Positions 27,571-35,546 of a stretch of 64,000 bases of DNA are shown piece by piece. Location of the stretch: assembly GCF_900142775.1 (NCBI RefSeq), contig NZ_FRCC01000001.1, positions 496,001-560,000 on the forward strand, given 5' to 3'. This DNA comes from Flavobacterium flevense. Its GTDB lineage: Bacteria > Bacteroidota > Bacteroidia > Flavobacteriales > Flavobacteriaceae. Both the position numbers and the translations under genes were made by a program. Numbering within the stretch: the stretch's first letter is position 1; every line of letters starts with the position of its first letter. The notes below the pieces were generated by a model that made no database searches, was not told the origin of the DNA, and saw only the letters and a list, made by a program, of their open reading frames with translations.

Positions 27571-28809
27571 TTATATATCGTCCATCATATCAATATGGCG
27601 GTCATGGTATCCTAATAAGTACAAAACACCATCCAGTCCCAAACTGGAAATAGAAGTGGCTGCACTTTCTTTTACGGTAGGTTTAGCATGAAAAGCGATT
27701 CCTAATCCGGCCAGATTAATCATTGGTAAATCATTAGCTCCGTCGCCCACAGCAATGGTTTGGTTGATGTGAATACCTTCTTTTTCAGCAATAGCTTTCA
27801 GGAATTCGGCTTTCTTTTGGCCATCTACAATATCACCTATATAGTTTCCTGTTAACTTACCGTCTTTTATTTCAAGTTCATTAGCATGAACATAATCAAT
27901 TCCTAATTCCTTTTGCAAATAATGACCAAAATAGGTAAATCCTCCTGATAAAATAGCGGTTTTATAACCGTAATATTTCAGGGCTTTCATCAATCGGTGT
28001 GCTCCTTTAGTAATAGGCAAATTGATCGCTACATTATGCAACACATCTTCGCTCAAACCTTCTAACAAAGCCATACGCTTCTTGAAGCTTTCGCTAAAAT
28101 CAATTTCGCCATTCATTGCTGATTCGGTAATTGCTTTTACCTGCTCACCCACTCCTGCCAACTCTGCCAGTTCATCAATTACTTCAGTTTGAATTAGTGT
28201 AGAATCCATATCAAAACATACCAAACGTCTGTTTCTTCTATAAATAGTATCCTCCTGAAAAGAAATATCCACATCCAGGCTTCTGGAAACCAACATAAAA
28301 CTAGCCGTTAATACCGTTTTATCAACAATTTCACCCGAAACAGATAATTGCACACAGGAACGCGGATAAATCTCCGTTTCTACAATAGATGTTCTTCCGG
28401 TTAATCGTTTTATAGAATCAATATTTAAATTTTGGTCTGACATTATTTTAGTTACCGCTGCCAGTTGAGCCGCAGTCAGTTTTTCGCCCAAAATATTAAT
28501 GATATAACGCTGTTTAGACTGCGTTTTTACCCATTTTTCATAATCTTCAATCGTGATTGGGATAAACTTTACTTTAATACCCAATTCATAAGCTTTAAAC
28601 AACAAATCTTTTAAAACTGGCGCTGAAGAAGAACCTGCTTCAATTTCGAACAAAATTCCTAACGAAAGTGTGTCGTGAATATCGGCTTGTCCTATGTCTA
28701 AAACAATGGCATTATACATTGCCAACACTGATGTTAAACCAGCTGTAACCCCTGGTTTATCCTGACCAGAAACTTTTAATAAAATAATCTCTTTATCCTC
28801 AATTGCCAT
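27571..28809 (-). CDS. serB: Phosphoserine phosphatase with N-terminal ACT domains
   Basis: 412 aa. N-terminal regulatory ACT-type repeats (about 5-170, ILLKVSGQDKPGVTAGLTSVL) precede a HAD hydrolase domain: motif I DMDSTLIQ with Asp200 as nucleophile and Asp202 as acid/base, motif II ILSGGFTYFG, motif III/IV GDGANDLPMI. It makes L-serine from phosphoserine in the last step of serine synthesis. Length fits the long ACT-fused form. Transcribed alone. Confidence 0.96.
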   Translation of the reverse strand: MAIEDKEIILLKVSGQDKPGVTAGLTSVLAMYNAIVLDIGQADIHDTLSLGILFEIEAGSSSAPVLKDLLFKAYELGIKVKFIPITIEDYEKWVKTQSKQRYIINILGEKLTAAQLAAVTKIMSDQNLNIDSIKRLTGRTSIVETEIYPRSCVQLSVSGEIVDKTVLTASFMLVSRSLDVDISFQEDTIYRRNRRLVCFDMDSTLIQTEVIDELAELAGVGEQVKAITESAMNGEIDFSESFKKRMALLEGLSEDVLHNVAINLPITKGAHRLMKALKYYGYKTAILSGGFTYFGHYLQKELGIDYVHANELEIKDGKLTGNYIGDIVDGQKKAEFLKAIAEKEGIHINQTIAVGDGANDLPMINLAGLGIAFHAKPTVKESAATSISSLGLDGVLYLLGYHDRHIDMMDDI

Positions 28810-28936
28810 TTTTAATCTATATTGATTTTAGAAGCGACAAAAATCGACAATCTATTGTAGATAAAAAAGAATATCGAATGTTTTTTACAAAGAGTTAATT
28901 TTAAAGAAATTATTCTCTCTGTTTATTCTTTTATAA

Positions 28937-29071
28937 TCAATTGCTATTGGCTAAAGCCAAAGGTTTTTAAAAGCATTTATTTATTGGCTTAACCCAAATA
29001 ATGGATACTTTTTGGCTAAAGCCAAATTAAATCTCATCTAAATTCCGTTGACTAAAGTCAACGGCAATTGA
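28937..29071. repeat. Cluster of REP-like palindromes in inverted arrangement
   Basis: Within the 369-bp gap 28810-29178. Both ends are TCAATTGC in inverted orientation (28937-28944, and GCAATTGA at 29064-29071). Inside are TTGGCTAAAGCCAA (28947-28960 and again 29012-29025), an imperfect copy TTGGCTTAACCCAA (28984-28997) and CCGTTGACTAAAGTCAACGG (29045-29064). Such head-to-head palindromes resemble REP/BIME units mobilised by Y1-type (RAYT) transposases; none is encoded in the window. Confidence 0.7.
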
Positions 29072-29120
29072 AACAGCAGCATTTCTAAATTATATTTTTC
29101 ACTCACGACCATTAACAAAT

Positions 29121-29150
29121 AAAGCTCAAAAACATTCATTTTTGAGCTTT
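29121..29150 (-). terminator. Terminator after clpX
   Basis: 12-bp stem AAAGCTCAAAAA / TTTTTGAGCTTT (29121-29132 with 29139-29150), about 30 bp past the clpX stop. Confidence 0.85.
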
Positions 29151-29178
29151 TCTTTCTTTTATTGAGCTTGAAATTTAC

Positions 29179-30411
29179 TTAAGAAGCAATCTCCAATCGT
29201 TTCAATAAATTTTTATTTAAAGTTTCCTTCGCATAATCCACATCAATTTCTAATATTTTATCATCAGAACTTGGTAATTCATACATCGCATCCGTTAAGA
29301 TAGCTTCACAAAGCGAACGCAATCCACGGGCACCTAATTTATATTCTAATGCTTTATCAACAATAAAATCCAAAGCTTCATTAGTAATCGAAAATTCTAC
29401 CTCATCCATTAAGAATAACTTTTGGTATTGCTTGATTAAAGCATTTTTAGGCTGCGTTAAAATAGAACGCAGGGTTTCCCTGTCTAATGGATCCATGTGC
29501 GTTAACACCGGTAAACGCCCAATAATCTCCGGAATCAATCCAAAATCTTTGATGTCTTTTGGGATAATGTATTGTAATAAGTTTTCTTTGTCAATATTAT
29601 CTTCATTTTTAGAAGTTGAATAACCCACAGCCTGACGATTCAAACGCTTGGAAATAATACGTTCTACTCCATCAAAAGCACCTCCTGCAATAAACAGGAT
29701 GTTTTGAGTGTTGACTTCTACGAATTTCTGATCCGGGTGTTTACGTCCTCCTTTTGGTGGTACATTAACAACAGTTCCTTCTAATAATTTCAACAAAGCC
29801 TGTTGCACACCTTCACCTGAAACATCGCGGGTAATGGATGGATTATCGCTTTTACGGGCAATTTTATCTATTTCGTCAATAAATACAATACCACGTTCGG
29901 CTTTAGCCACATCATAATCAGCCGCTTGCAAAAGACGTGTCAGAATAGTTTCGACATCTTCTCCTACATAACCAGCCTCGGTTAAAACTGTAGCATCCAC
30001 GATAGCCAAAGGAACGTCTAACATTTTAGCAATGGTTTTTGCTACTAATGTTTTTCCTGTTCCGGTTTGTCCCACCATGATGATGTTACTTTTTTCAATC
30101 TCTACCTCATCGTCTAATTGTTGTTGCATCAAACGCTTGTAGTGATTGTAAACCGCTACTGACATTACTTTTTTAGTCTGGTCCTGCCCTATTACATATT
30201 GATCCAGAAAAGCTCTGATTTCTTTTGGCTTTTGCAAAATCAAATCACCAATTAATTTTGAACTTCCGTTTGATTTCAATTCTTCCAGAACAATTCCGTG
30301 AGCCTGTTCGATACATCTGTCGCAAATGTGCGCATTAATACCAGCAATCAACAAATTGGTTTCTGGCTTTTTCCTTCCACAAAACGAACATTCTAATACT
30401 TCTTTTGCCAT
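29179..30411 (-). CDS. clpX: ATP-dependent Clp protease ATP-binding subunit ClpX
   Basis: 410 aa. N-terminal zinc finger CSFCGRKK ... CDRC, Walker A GQTGTGKT, Walker B IVFIDEID, sensor regions and the arginine-finger block typical of ClpX; GYVGEDVE forms the pore loop. The hexamer unfolds proteins and feeds them to ClpP, encoded just upstream. Separated from clpP by an 87-bp spacer that contains a heptamer-repeat hairpin. Confidence 0.98.
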   Translation of the reverse strand: MAKEVLECSFCGRKKPETNLLIAGINAHICDRCIEQAHGIVLEELKSNGSSKLIGDLILQKPKEIRAFLDQYVIGQDQTKKVMSVAVYNHYKRLMQQQLDDEVEIEKSNIIMVGQTGTGKTLVAKTIAKMLDVPLAIVDATVLTEAGYVGEDVETILTRLLQAADYDVAKAERGIVFIDEIDKIARKSDNPSITRDVSGEGVQQALLKLLEGTVVNVPPKGGRKHPDQKFVEVNTQNILFIAGGAFDGVERIISKRLNRQAVGYSTSKNEDNIDKENLLQYIIPKDIKDFGLIPEIIGRLPVLTHMDPLDRETLRSILTQPKNALIKQYQKLFLMDEVEFSITNEALDFIVDKALEYKLGARGLRSLCEAILTDAMYELPSSDDKILEIDVDYAKETLNKNLLKRLEIAS

Positions 30412-30419
30412 CTTTTTAA

Positions 30420-30494
30420 CTTAGAAGTCAGGAGTTAGAAGTTAGAAGTTATCTGTTTTTCAACTTCTAACTTCTAACTTCTAACCTCCAACTT
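30420..30494. repeat. Inverted array of heptamer repeats (TTAGAAG) between clpP and clpX
   Basis: Left side: TTAGAAG units (30421-30451, one diverged as TCAGGAG). Right side: inverted units ACTTCTA x3 plus diverged copies (30461-30494). The arms can pair around ATCTGTTTTT. Related heptamers occur at 31537-31564, next to tig. Confidence 0.75.
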
Positions 30495-30498
30495 TTGA

Positions 30499-31173
30499 TT
30501 ATCCTCTTATTAAAACTTCATCAATCATTCCGTATTCCTTAGCTTCTGCTGCTTTCATCCAGTAATCACGCTCACTGTCTTTGTGCACTTTATCAAAAGT
30601 TTGTCCGGAATGTTGCGAAATAATATGATACAATTCATCTTTTAATTTCAACATTTCGCGTAAGTTGATTTCCATATCCGTTGCAACTCCCTGAGCTCCT
30701 CCTGATGGCTGGTGAATCATTACTCTTGAATGTGGCAAAGCCGAACGTTTTCCTGCCGCACCTGCACATAACAAAACTGCTCCCATAGAAGCTGCCATTC
30801 CTGTACAAATTGTTGCAACATCCGGTTTGATGTATTGCATCGTATCATAAATTCCTAATCCTGCATAAACGCTTCCTCCCGGAGAGTTCAGGTAAATCTG
30901 AATATCCTTAGAAGCATCAGCACTTTCTAAGAAAAGTAATTGTGCCTGAACGATGTTTGCAATTTGGTCATCAATTCCTGTTCCCAGAAAAATAATACGA
31001 TCCATCATTAATCTTGAGAAAACGTCTAATTGCGAAATATTCAATTGACGTTCTTCAATAATATAGGGAGTCATATTAGTAGGATTCATTGCGGCTACGA
31101 TTTTATCGTAATACATTGCATTAACTCCTTGGTGCTTTGTAGCAAATTTTTTAAATTCTTTACCGTAGTTCAT
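30499..31173 (-). CDS. clpP: ATP-dependent Clp protease proteolytic subunit ClpP
   Basis: 224 aa. Serine protease triad: Ser129 in GMAASMG, His154 in VMIHQPSG, Asp203 in SERDYWM. The N-terminus is propeptide-like (about 25 residues before the conserved NPTNMTPYIIEE). Forms the 14-subunit chamber that degrades substrates delivered by ClpX or ClpA. The order tig-clpP-clpX on one strand is the usual one. Confidence 0.98.
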   Translation of the reverse strand: MNYGKEFKKFATKHQGVNAMYYDKIVAAMNPTNMTPYIIEERQLNISQLDVFSRLMMDRIIFLGTGIDDQIANIVQAQLLFLESADASKDIQIYLNSPGGSVYAGLGIYDTMQYIKPDVATICTGMAASMGAVLLCAGAAGKRSALPHSRVMIHQPSGGAQGVATDMEINLREMLKLKDELYHIISQHSGQTFDKVHKDSERDYWMKAAEAKEYGMIDEVLIRG

Positions 31174-31267
31174 ATGTATTGGTTCTAAGTTTTACGTTAT
31201 ATCTTGTTCTCTTTTATTTGTACAAAGGTTATACCTCTTTGCAAATAATGCCATTATGTCTTGTTTT

Positions 31268-31415
31268 TTAGCCCAGATAGTAGCGAAAAGCTTTTTGAAA
31301 TTTGTTTTTTAGTTTTTTTATTCTTGTAAAGCGACCGGAGGAAGCTCTTGCAAGAATTTTAAAAAACAGAAACAAATGAAAAAACTTGCAGCGTATAGCT
31401 GGAATTTGCTCCTGA
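31268..31415. ncRNA. Structured repeat element or small RNA between clpP and tig
   Basis: Boundaries approximate. A long imperfect stem pairs 31289-31310 with 31368-31389 (AAGCTTTTTGAAATTTGTTT against AAACAAATGAAAAAACTT), capped by a second helix ATTCTTG / CAAGAAT (31320-31326 with 31350-31356). The flanks AGCCCAGATAGTAGCG and GCGTATAGCTGGAAT look like conserved ends. It occupies most of the 399-bp gap 31174-31572. It may be one of the Bacteroidetes structured RNA families (for example Flavo-1) or a mobile palindromic unit; which cannot be decided by eye. Confidence 0.45.
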
Positions 31416-31432
31416 AACAATTTATAACAAAA

Positions 31433-31459
31433 GAGCGTCAAAAAAAACTTCTGACGCTC
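31433..31459 (-). terminator. Terminator after tig
   Basis: Stem GAGCGTCA / TGACGCTC (31433-31440 with 31452-31459) followed on the minus strand by TTTTGTT. Confidence 0.7.
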
Positions 31460-31536
31460 AAATATACTTATTTTTTATTATTTAGTCTTTGTAAAAAAAT
31501 CATAAAGTTATCAGGATATTCTTTGCAAAATCATTC

Positions 31537-31564
31537 ACTTCTAACTTCTGACTCCTTACTTCCA
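31537..31564. repeat. Four tandem heptamers next to the tig stop codon
   Basis: ACTTCTA, ACTTCTG, ACTCCTT, ACTTCCA in direct array, related to the heptamers between clpP and clpX. Confidence 0.65.
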
Positions 31565-31572
31565 ACATCAAT

Positions 31573-32898
31573 TTATTCTCCGTAAGACGCAGCAATAAAT
31601 TCATCGTAAGTCACTTCTTTAGTTGTTGGGTTTGCTTTTTCTTTAAACAATTCCAATAATTTTTCAGCAACTACCTGATCAGAAAGTCTTTTTACTTCGT
31701 CCTGGTTAGATAAAACTCTGGCAACAATTCCCTGAACTTCTTCGTCAGTTGGGTTTGTTTGACCAAATTGAGCCATTTGAACTCTGATATTTTTAGCTGT
31801 AAAAGTTTTTAAGTCTTCAAAAGTAATTTTGATATCGTTTTGAGCCAAAGCTTTTCCTTCGATTAACTGGAAACGCAATCCTTTTTCAGAACGTGCATAT
31901 TCTACTTCAGCTTCTTCAGGAGATAATTTTTTCTCACCTACAGTTTGCAACCATTTTTTAAGGAATTCAGAAGGTAATTCGAATTTTGTATTTTCGATTA
32001 AGAACTCAGTAACATCACCTAATAATTTTTGGTCTGCTTGTTGAGCAAATTGAGATTCAGCATCTTCTTTGATTTTTGCTTTCAAATCTTCTAATGAAGC
32101 TACATTTCCTTCACCGAACAATTTGTCAAACAATTCCTGATTCAATTCAGCCGGTTCTGAAACAGTAATAGCTTCGATAGTAAAATCTACATCAATTGCT
32201 AAACCGTGAACATTATCATGACCTACTTTTAAGTAATCCATCAATTGGTGATCGTCTTCAAATAAACCGCTTGTGTTTACAGTAACTACATCTCCAACTT
32301 TTTTACCAATGAATTTATCAGCAGTAGCTTTGTCTTTAAAAATATCTAAAGTAATGGTAGTTGTGTTACCAATTCCTTCTGCTTCATTAGTAAAAACCCC
32401 TTTAATGTCAGAATTTGCTTCAACAGCATCCTGAGGAATTGCAGTACCAAATTGTTTTTGGATACGAGCTACTTGTCCGTCGATTAATTTATCATCAGCA
32501 GTAACTACATATTTTACGATATCGTTTTTAGCATCTAAGTCTAATTCGAAGCTTGGTACTAAACCAATTTCGAATTCAAAAGTCAATTCTTCAGCTGACC
32601 AATCTAATTCTTCGTTTACTTTAGGAAGTGGAGTTCCAAGAAGATTTAATCTTTCAGATTGAATATAACGCTCTAAAGCCAAGTCAACAACTTTCTTAAC
32701 TTCTTCTTTTTTAATCTCTCTACCGTATTGTTTTTCAACTAAGTCTTTAGGCACAGCCCCTTTTCTAAATCCTTTTACTTGCGCTAAAGGCATTTTTTCG
32801 TTGATTCTTTTGGCTACTTGTCCTTTGTAATCCATGTGTACCACAGTCATTACAATGGTTTCAGTTACAGCATCAATTGCTACTCTTTTAATATCCAT
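31573..32898 (-). CDS. tig: Trigger factor, ribosome-associated chaperone
   Basis: 441 aa. N-terminal ribosome-binding domain with a variant of the signature loop (KVKGFRKGAVPKDLVEK; family GFRxGKxP), a middle PPIase-like region that is poorly conserved, and a C-terminal helical chaperone domain. Folds nascent proteins at the ribosome exit. The PPIase region is weak, as usual in Bacteroidota. Starts with MDIKRVAIDAVTET. Own promoter seen upstream. Confidence 0.93.
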   Translation of the reverse strand: MDIKRVAIDAVTETIVMTVVHMDYKGQVAKRINEKMPLAQVKGFRKGAVPKDLVEKQYGREIKKEEVKKVVDLALERYIQSERLNLLGTPLPKVNEELDWSAEELTFEFEIGLVPSFELDLDAKNDIVKYVVTADDKLIDGQVARIQKQFGTAIPQDAVEANSDIKGVFTNEAEGIGNTTTITLDIFKDKATADKFIGKKVGDVVTVNTSGLFEDDHQLMDYLKVGHDNVHGLAIDVDFTIEAITVSEPAELNQELFDKLFGEGNVASLEDLKAKIKEDAESQFAQQADQKLLGDVTEFLIENTKFELPSEFLKKWLQTVGEKKLSPEEAEVEYARSEKGLRFQLIEGKALAQNDIKITFEDLKTFTAKNIRVQMAQFGQTNPTDEEVQGIVARVLSNQDEVKRLSDQVVAEKLLELFKEKANPTTKEVTYDEFIAASYGE

Positions 32899-32932
32899 CT
32901 TCTTCTTTAATTTACATAATAAAATTGGGTGG

Positions 32933-32963
32933 CAAAATTATAAAATTTTCACAAGCCAACCAA
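32933..32963 (-). promoter_or_regulatory. tig promoter
   Basis: On the minus strand TTG (32963-32961), a 20-nt spacer and TAATTTTG (32940-32933). A good match to the Bacteroidetes consensus, 35 bp upstream of the start codon. Confidence 0.6.
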
Positions 32964-33039
32964 GCTTTTTTTCCCGAACCTTCGGGATTGAATTTCAAGG
33001 AGTTCAAGATGCTAAAGTCTGTCTTATTTCCAACTATTT

Positions 33040-33165
33040 ATTTGGGCGTGTCCCTCCGAGATTGCTTCGTCGTTCCTCCTCGCAACTCCGGGTCAGGCTG
33101 TTCGTTACAATCTTTTATTCCGCTGCGCTCCATAAAAGGATTTCCACTGCCATCCTTCACGCAAA
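33040..33165. repeat. Structured GC-richer intergenic repeat with GCGTG/CACGC closing stem
   Basis: In the 362-bp gap 32899-33260. GCGTG (33046-33050) can pair with CACGC (33158-33162); an inner stem CTTTTAT / ATAAAAG spans 33112-33118 and 33132-33138. GC content is visibly above its surroundings. Text of this kind (GGGCGTGTCCCTCCG ... CATCCTTCACGC) is a recurrent Flavobacteriia intergenic repeat from general memory. A separate CCCGAA/TTCGGG hairpin lies at 32973-32986. Open frames through it are judged non-coding. Confidence 0.6.
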
Positions 33166-33229
33166 CCATTCACAAAACCATATTATAGTTTAAAAAAGAA
33201 CAACCTTTTTTAATTGTAAGAATATTTTT

Positions 33230-33237
33230 TATATTTG
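33230..33237 (+). promoter_or_regulatory. Candidate -7 element for the 33261 gene
   Basis: TATATTTG, 23 bp before the start codon. No correctly spaced TTG at -33. Confidence 0.4.
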
Positions 33238-33260
33238 AATTACAAACCAAATTTCGAATA

Positions 33261-33929
33261 ATGTTAGACTTGAAAAAAATATTCACCTTCATTATCACTA
33301 CAATTTTTATAAATTGTTATGCGCAACAAAATAGTATTACCGACTACTCTGGATATTCTATTTCTGAATTAAATTCTAAAAAAATCGAATTAGAATTAAA
33401 AGCGAACTATGTTTTAGTTAACGATTACTTAGAAAAAATAGAAAGAGGAGATGTAGATCACATGGCACTAACAAAAATAGACAATGGGATAGTAAAACCA
33501 TATTGGGATAGCGGAGCAGAGCTAAAACCATACTACAATAACTGGAAAGAAGCAGCATCCAGAATAAGTGCTTTTGAAAAAACACATGCTCCAGAACTTC
33601 AAGAATTAAATAATCTACTTAAAAATAAGATTATCGATAAAGAAATGTATTTTAGTGAAAATCGAAAAACCAGAGAACAACTACATTCTCGATATCCAAA
33701 TGAATACCCATTACTTGCAGCAAACCACATTAGCAGTCTCAAAACCATGTGGAAAGCAACCGGAAGATATATGCTGGAAGATTATAAAAGAAAAGAAAAA
33801 AATTTCCCAATATACTGGATTCCCGAAAAAGAAAGAATAATTTCAAAAAACACGAACAAATACAAAGCAATAACTCAAGAACTGATTGCAGTTCAAAATG
33901 AAATAAAAAAAAACTACAATAACCAATGA
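33261..33929 (+). CDS. Secreted protein of unknown function, coupled to an alpha/beta hydrolase
   Basis: 222 aa, signal peptide MLDLKKIFTFIITTIFINCYAQ. The rest is charged and mostly helical (coiled-coil-like SELNSKKIELELKANYVLV, a Lys/Glu-rich stretch near 170-185). No family was recognised. Its TGA overlaps the ATG of the next gene (ATGA), implying translational coupling and a shared role with that hydrolase. Confidence 0.8.
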   Translation: MLDLKKIFTFIITTIFINCYAQQNSITDYSGYSISELNSKKIELELKANYVLVNDYLEKIERGDVDHMALTKIDNGIVKPYWDSGAELKPYYNNWKEAASRISAFEKTHAPELQELNNLLKNKIIDKEMYFSENRKTREQLHSRYPNEYPLLAANHISSLKTMWKATGRYMLEDYKRKEKNFPIYWIPEKERIISKNTNKYKAITQELIAVQNEIKKNYNNQ

Positions 33930-35314
33930 AAAAATTAGCATTTACAATATTAGCATCATTAATTTCTCTATCCTTTTTTGGACAGGAAATTACAGGACAA
34001 TGGAATGGCGTTTTAAAAGTTCCGGGAGCACAATTAAGATTGGTATTTAATATCGAAAAAACAGCAAACGGCATCAGTGCGACAATGGACAGTCCGGATC
34101 AGGGAGCCAAAGGAATTCCGGTAAGCAGTAGTAGTTTTGAAAATTCGGTTTTAAAAATCGGAATCAGTCAAGCCCAAATTGAATATGAGGGAACCTTAGG
34201 AAAAGACAATGTCATTGTTGGAAATTTTAAACAAGGCGGTCAAAGTTTTCCTCTGAATTTATCAAAAGAAAAAGCGGAAAAAGAAGTTCTTATTCGACCA
34301 CAAGAGCCTAAAAAACCGTATTCTTATTATTCTGAAGATATTATTTTCGAAAATAAAAAAGCAGGAATCACTTTAGCGGGAACACTTACACTGCCTAAAC
34401 AAGACGGTGTTTTTCCGGCGGTAATTTTGATTAGTGGCAGCGGACCTCAAAACAGAGACGAGGAATTAATGGGACACAAACCATTTCTTGTACTTTCTGA
34501 TTACTTAACAAAAAACGGAATTGCCGTTTTACGTTATGATGACAGAGGAGTTGCAGCTTCAAAAGGCAATTTTAAAACCGCTACAACAGCAGATTTTGCC
34601 ACTGACGTTGAAGCCGGAATTGAATTTTTAAAATCAAGAAAAGAAATCAACAAAAGTAAAATTGGCTTAATCGGACACAGTGAAGGCGGAATAATCGCAC
34701 CGATGGTTGCCAATCAATCCAAAGGTATAGCCTTTATTGTTTTACTGGCAGGAACAGGAATTCAGGGAGATCAATTGCTTTTATTACAACAACAATTAAT
34801 AGGGAAAGCATCCGGAGCAAGCGATGAAGCATTAGAAAAAATCAAATCCAGCAACATAAAAATATTTGACATTACCAATAAATCTACGAGCACCGAGCAA
34901 CTGCAAAATGATTTAACCAACTACTTCAAACAAAATCCCGATACTGAAAAACCGGCAGGAATGACTGATGACGAATTTATAAAATTGCAAATACAACAAA
35001 TTGCAACGCCATGGATGCAATATTTTATCAAATACAATCCTGCACCAACATTAGAAAAAGTAAAATGTCCCGTATTAGCACTTAACGGCGAAAAAGATTT
35101 ACAAGTTCCTCCCAAAGAAAATTTAGCAGCCATAAAATCAGCTTTATCAAAAGGCCGAAATAAAAAGGTTACTGCAATAGAACTTCCCAACTTAAATCAT
35201 TTATTCCAGGAATGCGTAACGGGTTCCCCACAAGAATATGCAACAATTGAACAAACATTTGCTCCTGTTGCTTTAACCGAAATAACAAATTGGATAAAAA
35301 CTCAGACAAAGTAA
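33926..35314 (+). CDS. Secreted alpha/beta hydrolase (serine esterase/peptidase-like) with N-terminal beta domain
   Basis: 462 aa, signal peptide ending SFFGQ. Residues about 20-130 form a beta-rich domain (GQWNGVLKVPGAQLRLVFNI). The hydrolase fold follows: PAVILISGSGPQNRDE oxyanion region, GHSEGGIIA with Ser252, LALNGEKDLQVPP carrying the acid, and LPNLNHLFQE with the likely His. It resembles the Bacteroidota periplasmic S9/S33-type hydrolases; substrate unknown. Translationally coupled to the unknown protein upstream; a terminator follows. Confidence 0.88.
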   Translation: MKKLAFTILASLISLSFFGQEITGQWNGVLKVPGAQLRLVFNIEKTANGISATMDSPDQGAKGIPVSSSSFENSVLKIGISQAQIEYEGTLGKDNVIVGNFKQGGQSFPLNLSKEKAEKEVLIRPQEPKKPYSYYSEDIIFENKKAGITLAGTLTLPKQDGVFPAVILISGSGPQNRDEELMGHKPFLVLSDYLTKNGIAVLRYDDRGVAASKGNFKTATTADFATDVEAGIEFLKSRKEINKSKIGLIGHSEGGIIAPMVANQSKGIAFIVLLAGTGIQGDQLLLLQQQLIGKASGASDEALEKIKSSNIKIFDITNKSTSTEQLQNDLTNYFKQNPDTEKPAGMTDDEFIKLQIQQIATPWMQYFIKYNPAPTLEKVKCPVLALNGEKDLQVPPKENLAAIKSALSKGRNKKVTAIELPNLNHLFQECVTGSPQEYATIEQTFAPVALTEITNWIKTQTK

Positions 35315-35384
35315 CATCAGATTTATCTACGTACTTATTTTACATTTATTTGTTACCAAAAAAATAAAAAAATACTAGAATTCC

Positions 35385-35420
35385 AATCAGCTCGTTTGTA
35401 TATAAAAAAACGAGCTGATT
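35385..35420 (+). terminator. Terminator after the alpha/beta hydrolase
   Basis: 13-bp stem AATCAGCTCGTTT / AAACGAGCTGATT (35385-35397 with 35408-35420) followed by TTTTATTT. Confidence 0.85.
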
Positions 35421-35546
35421 TTTTATTTAAAAAATTAATTCAAAATTAATTTTGGATGCTAAATCTTAAATACTATTTTTATGAGATAAAATGCTGTATC
35501 AGCCCTTATTTTATAATAACCCCCTATTATACTCAACTGTTACAAA

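Noticed and set aside
30420..31564. Possible CRISPR array from the repeated heptamers
   Set aside because: Unit length is 7 bp with no spacers and no cas genes nearby.
31376..31585. 69-aa plus-strand open frame between clpP and tig
   Set aside because: It crosses the structured element, a terminator and the heptamer repeats, and ends within the tig gene.
32834..33193. Two overlapping plus-strand open frames (119 and 87 aa)
   Set aside because: They run through a structured repeat and the tig promoter; the translations are low in any family likeness and the DNA shows RNA-like pairing instead of coding features.
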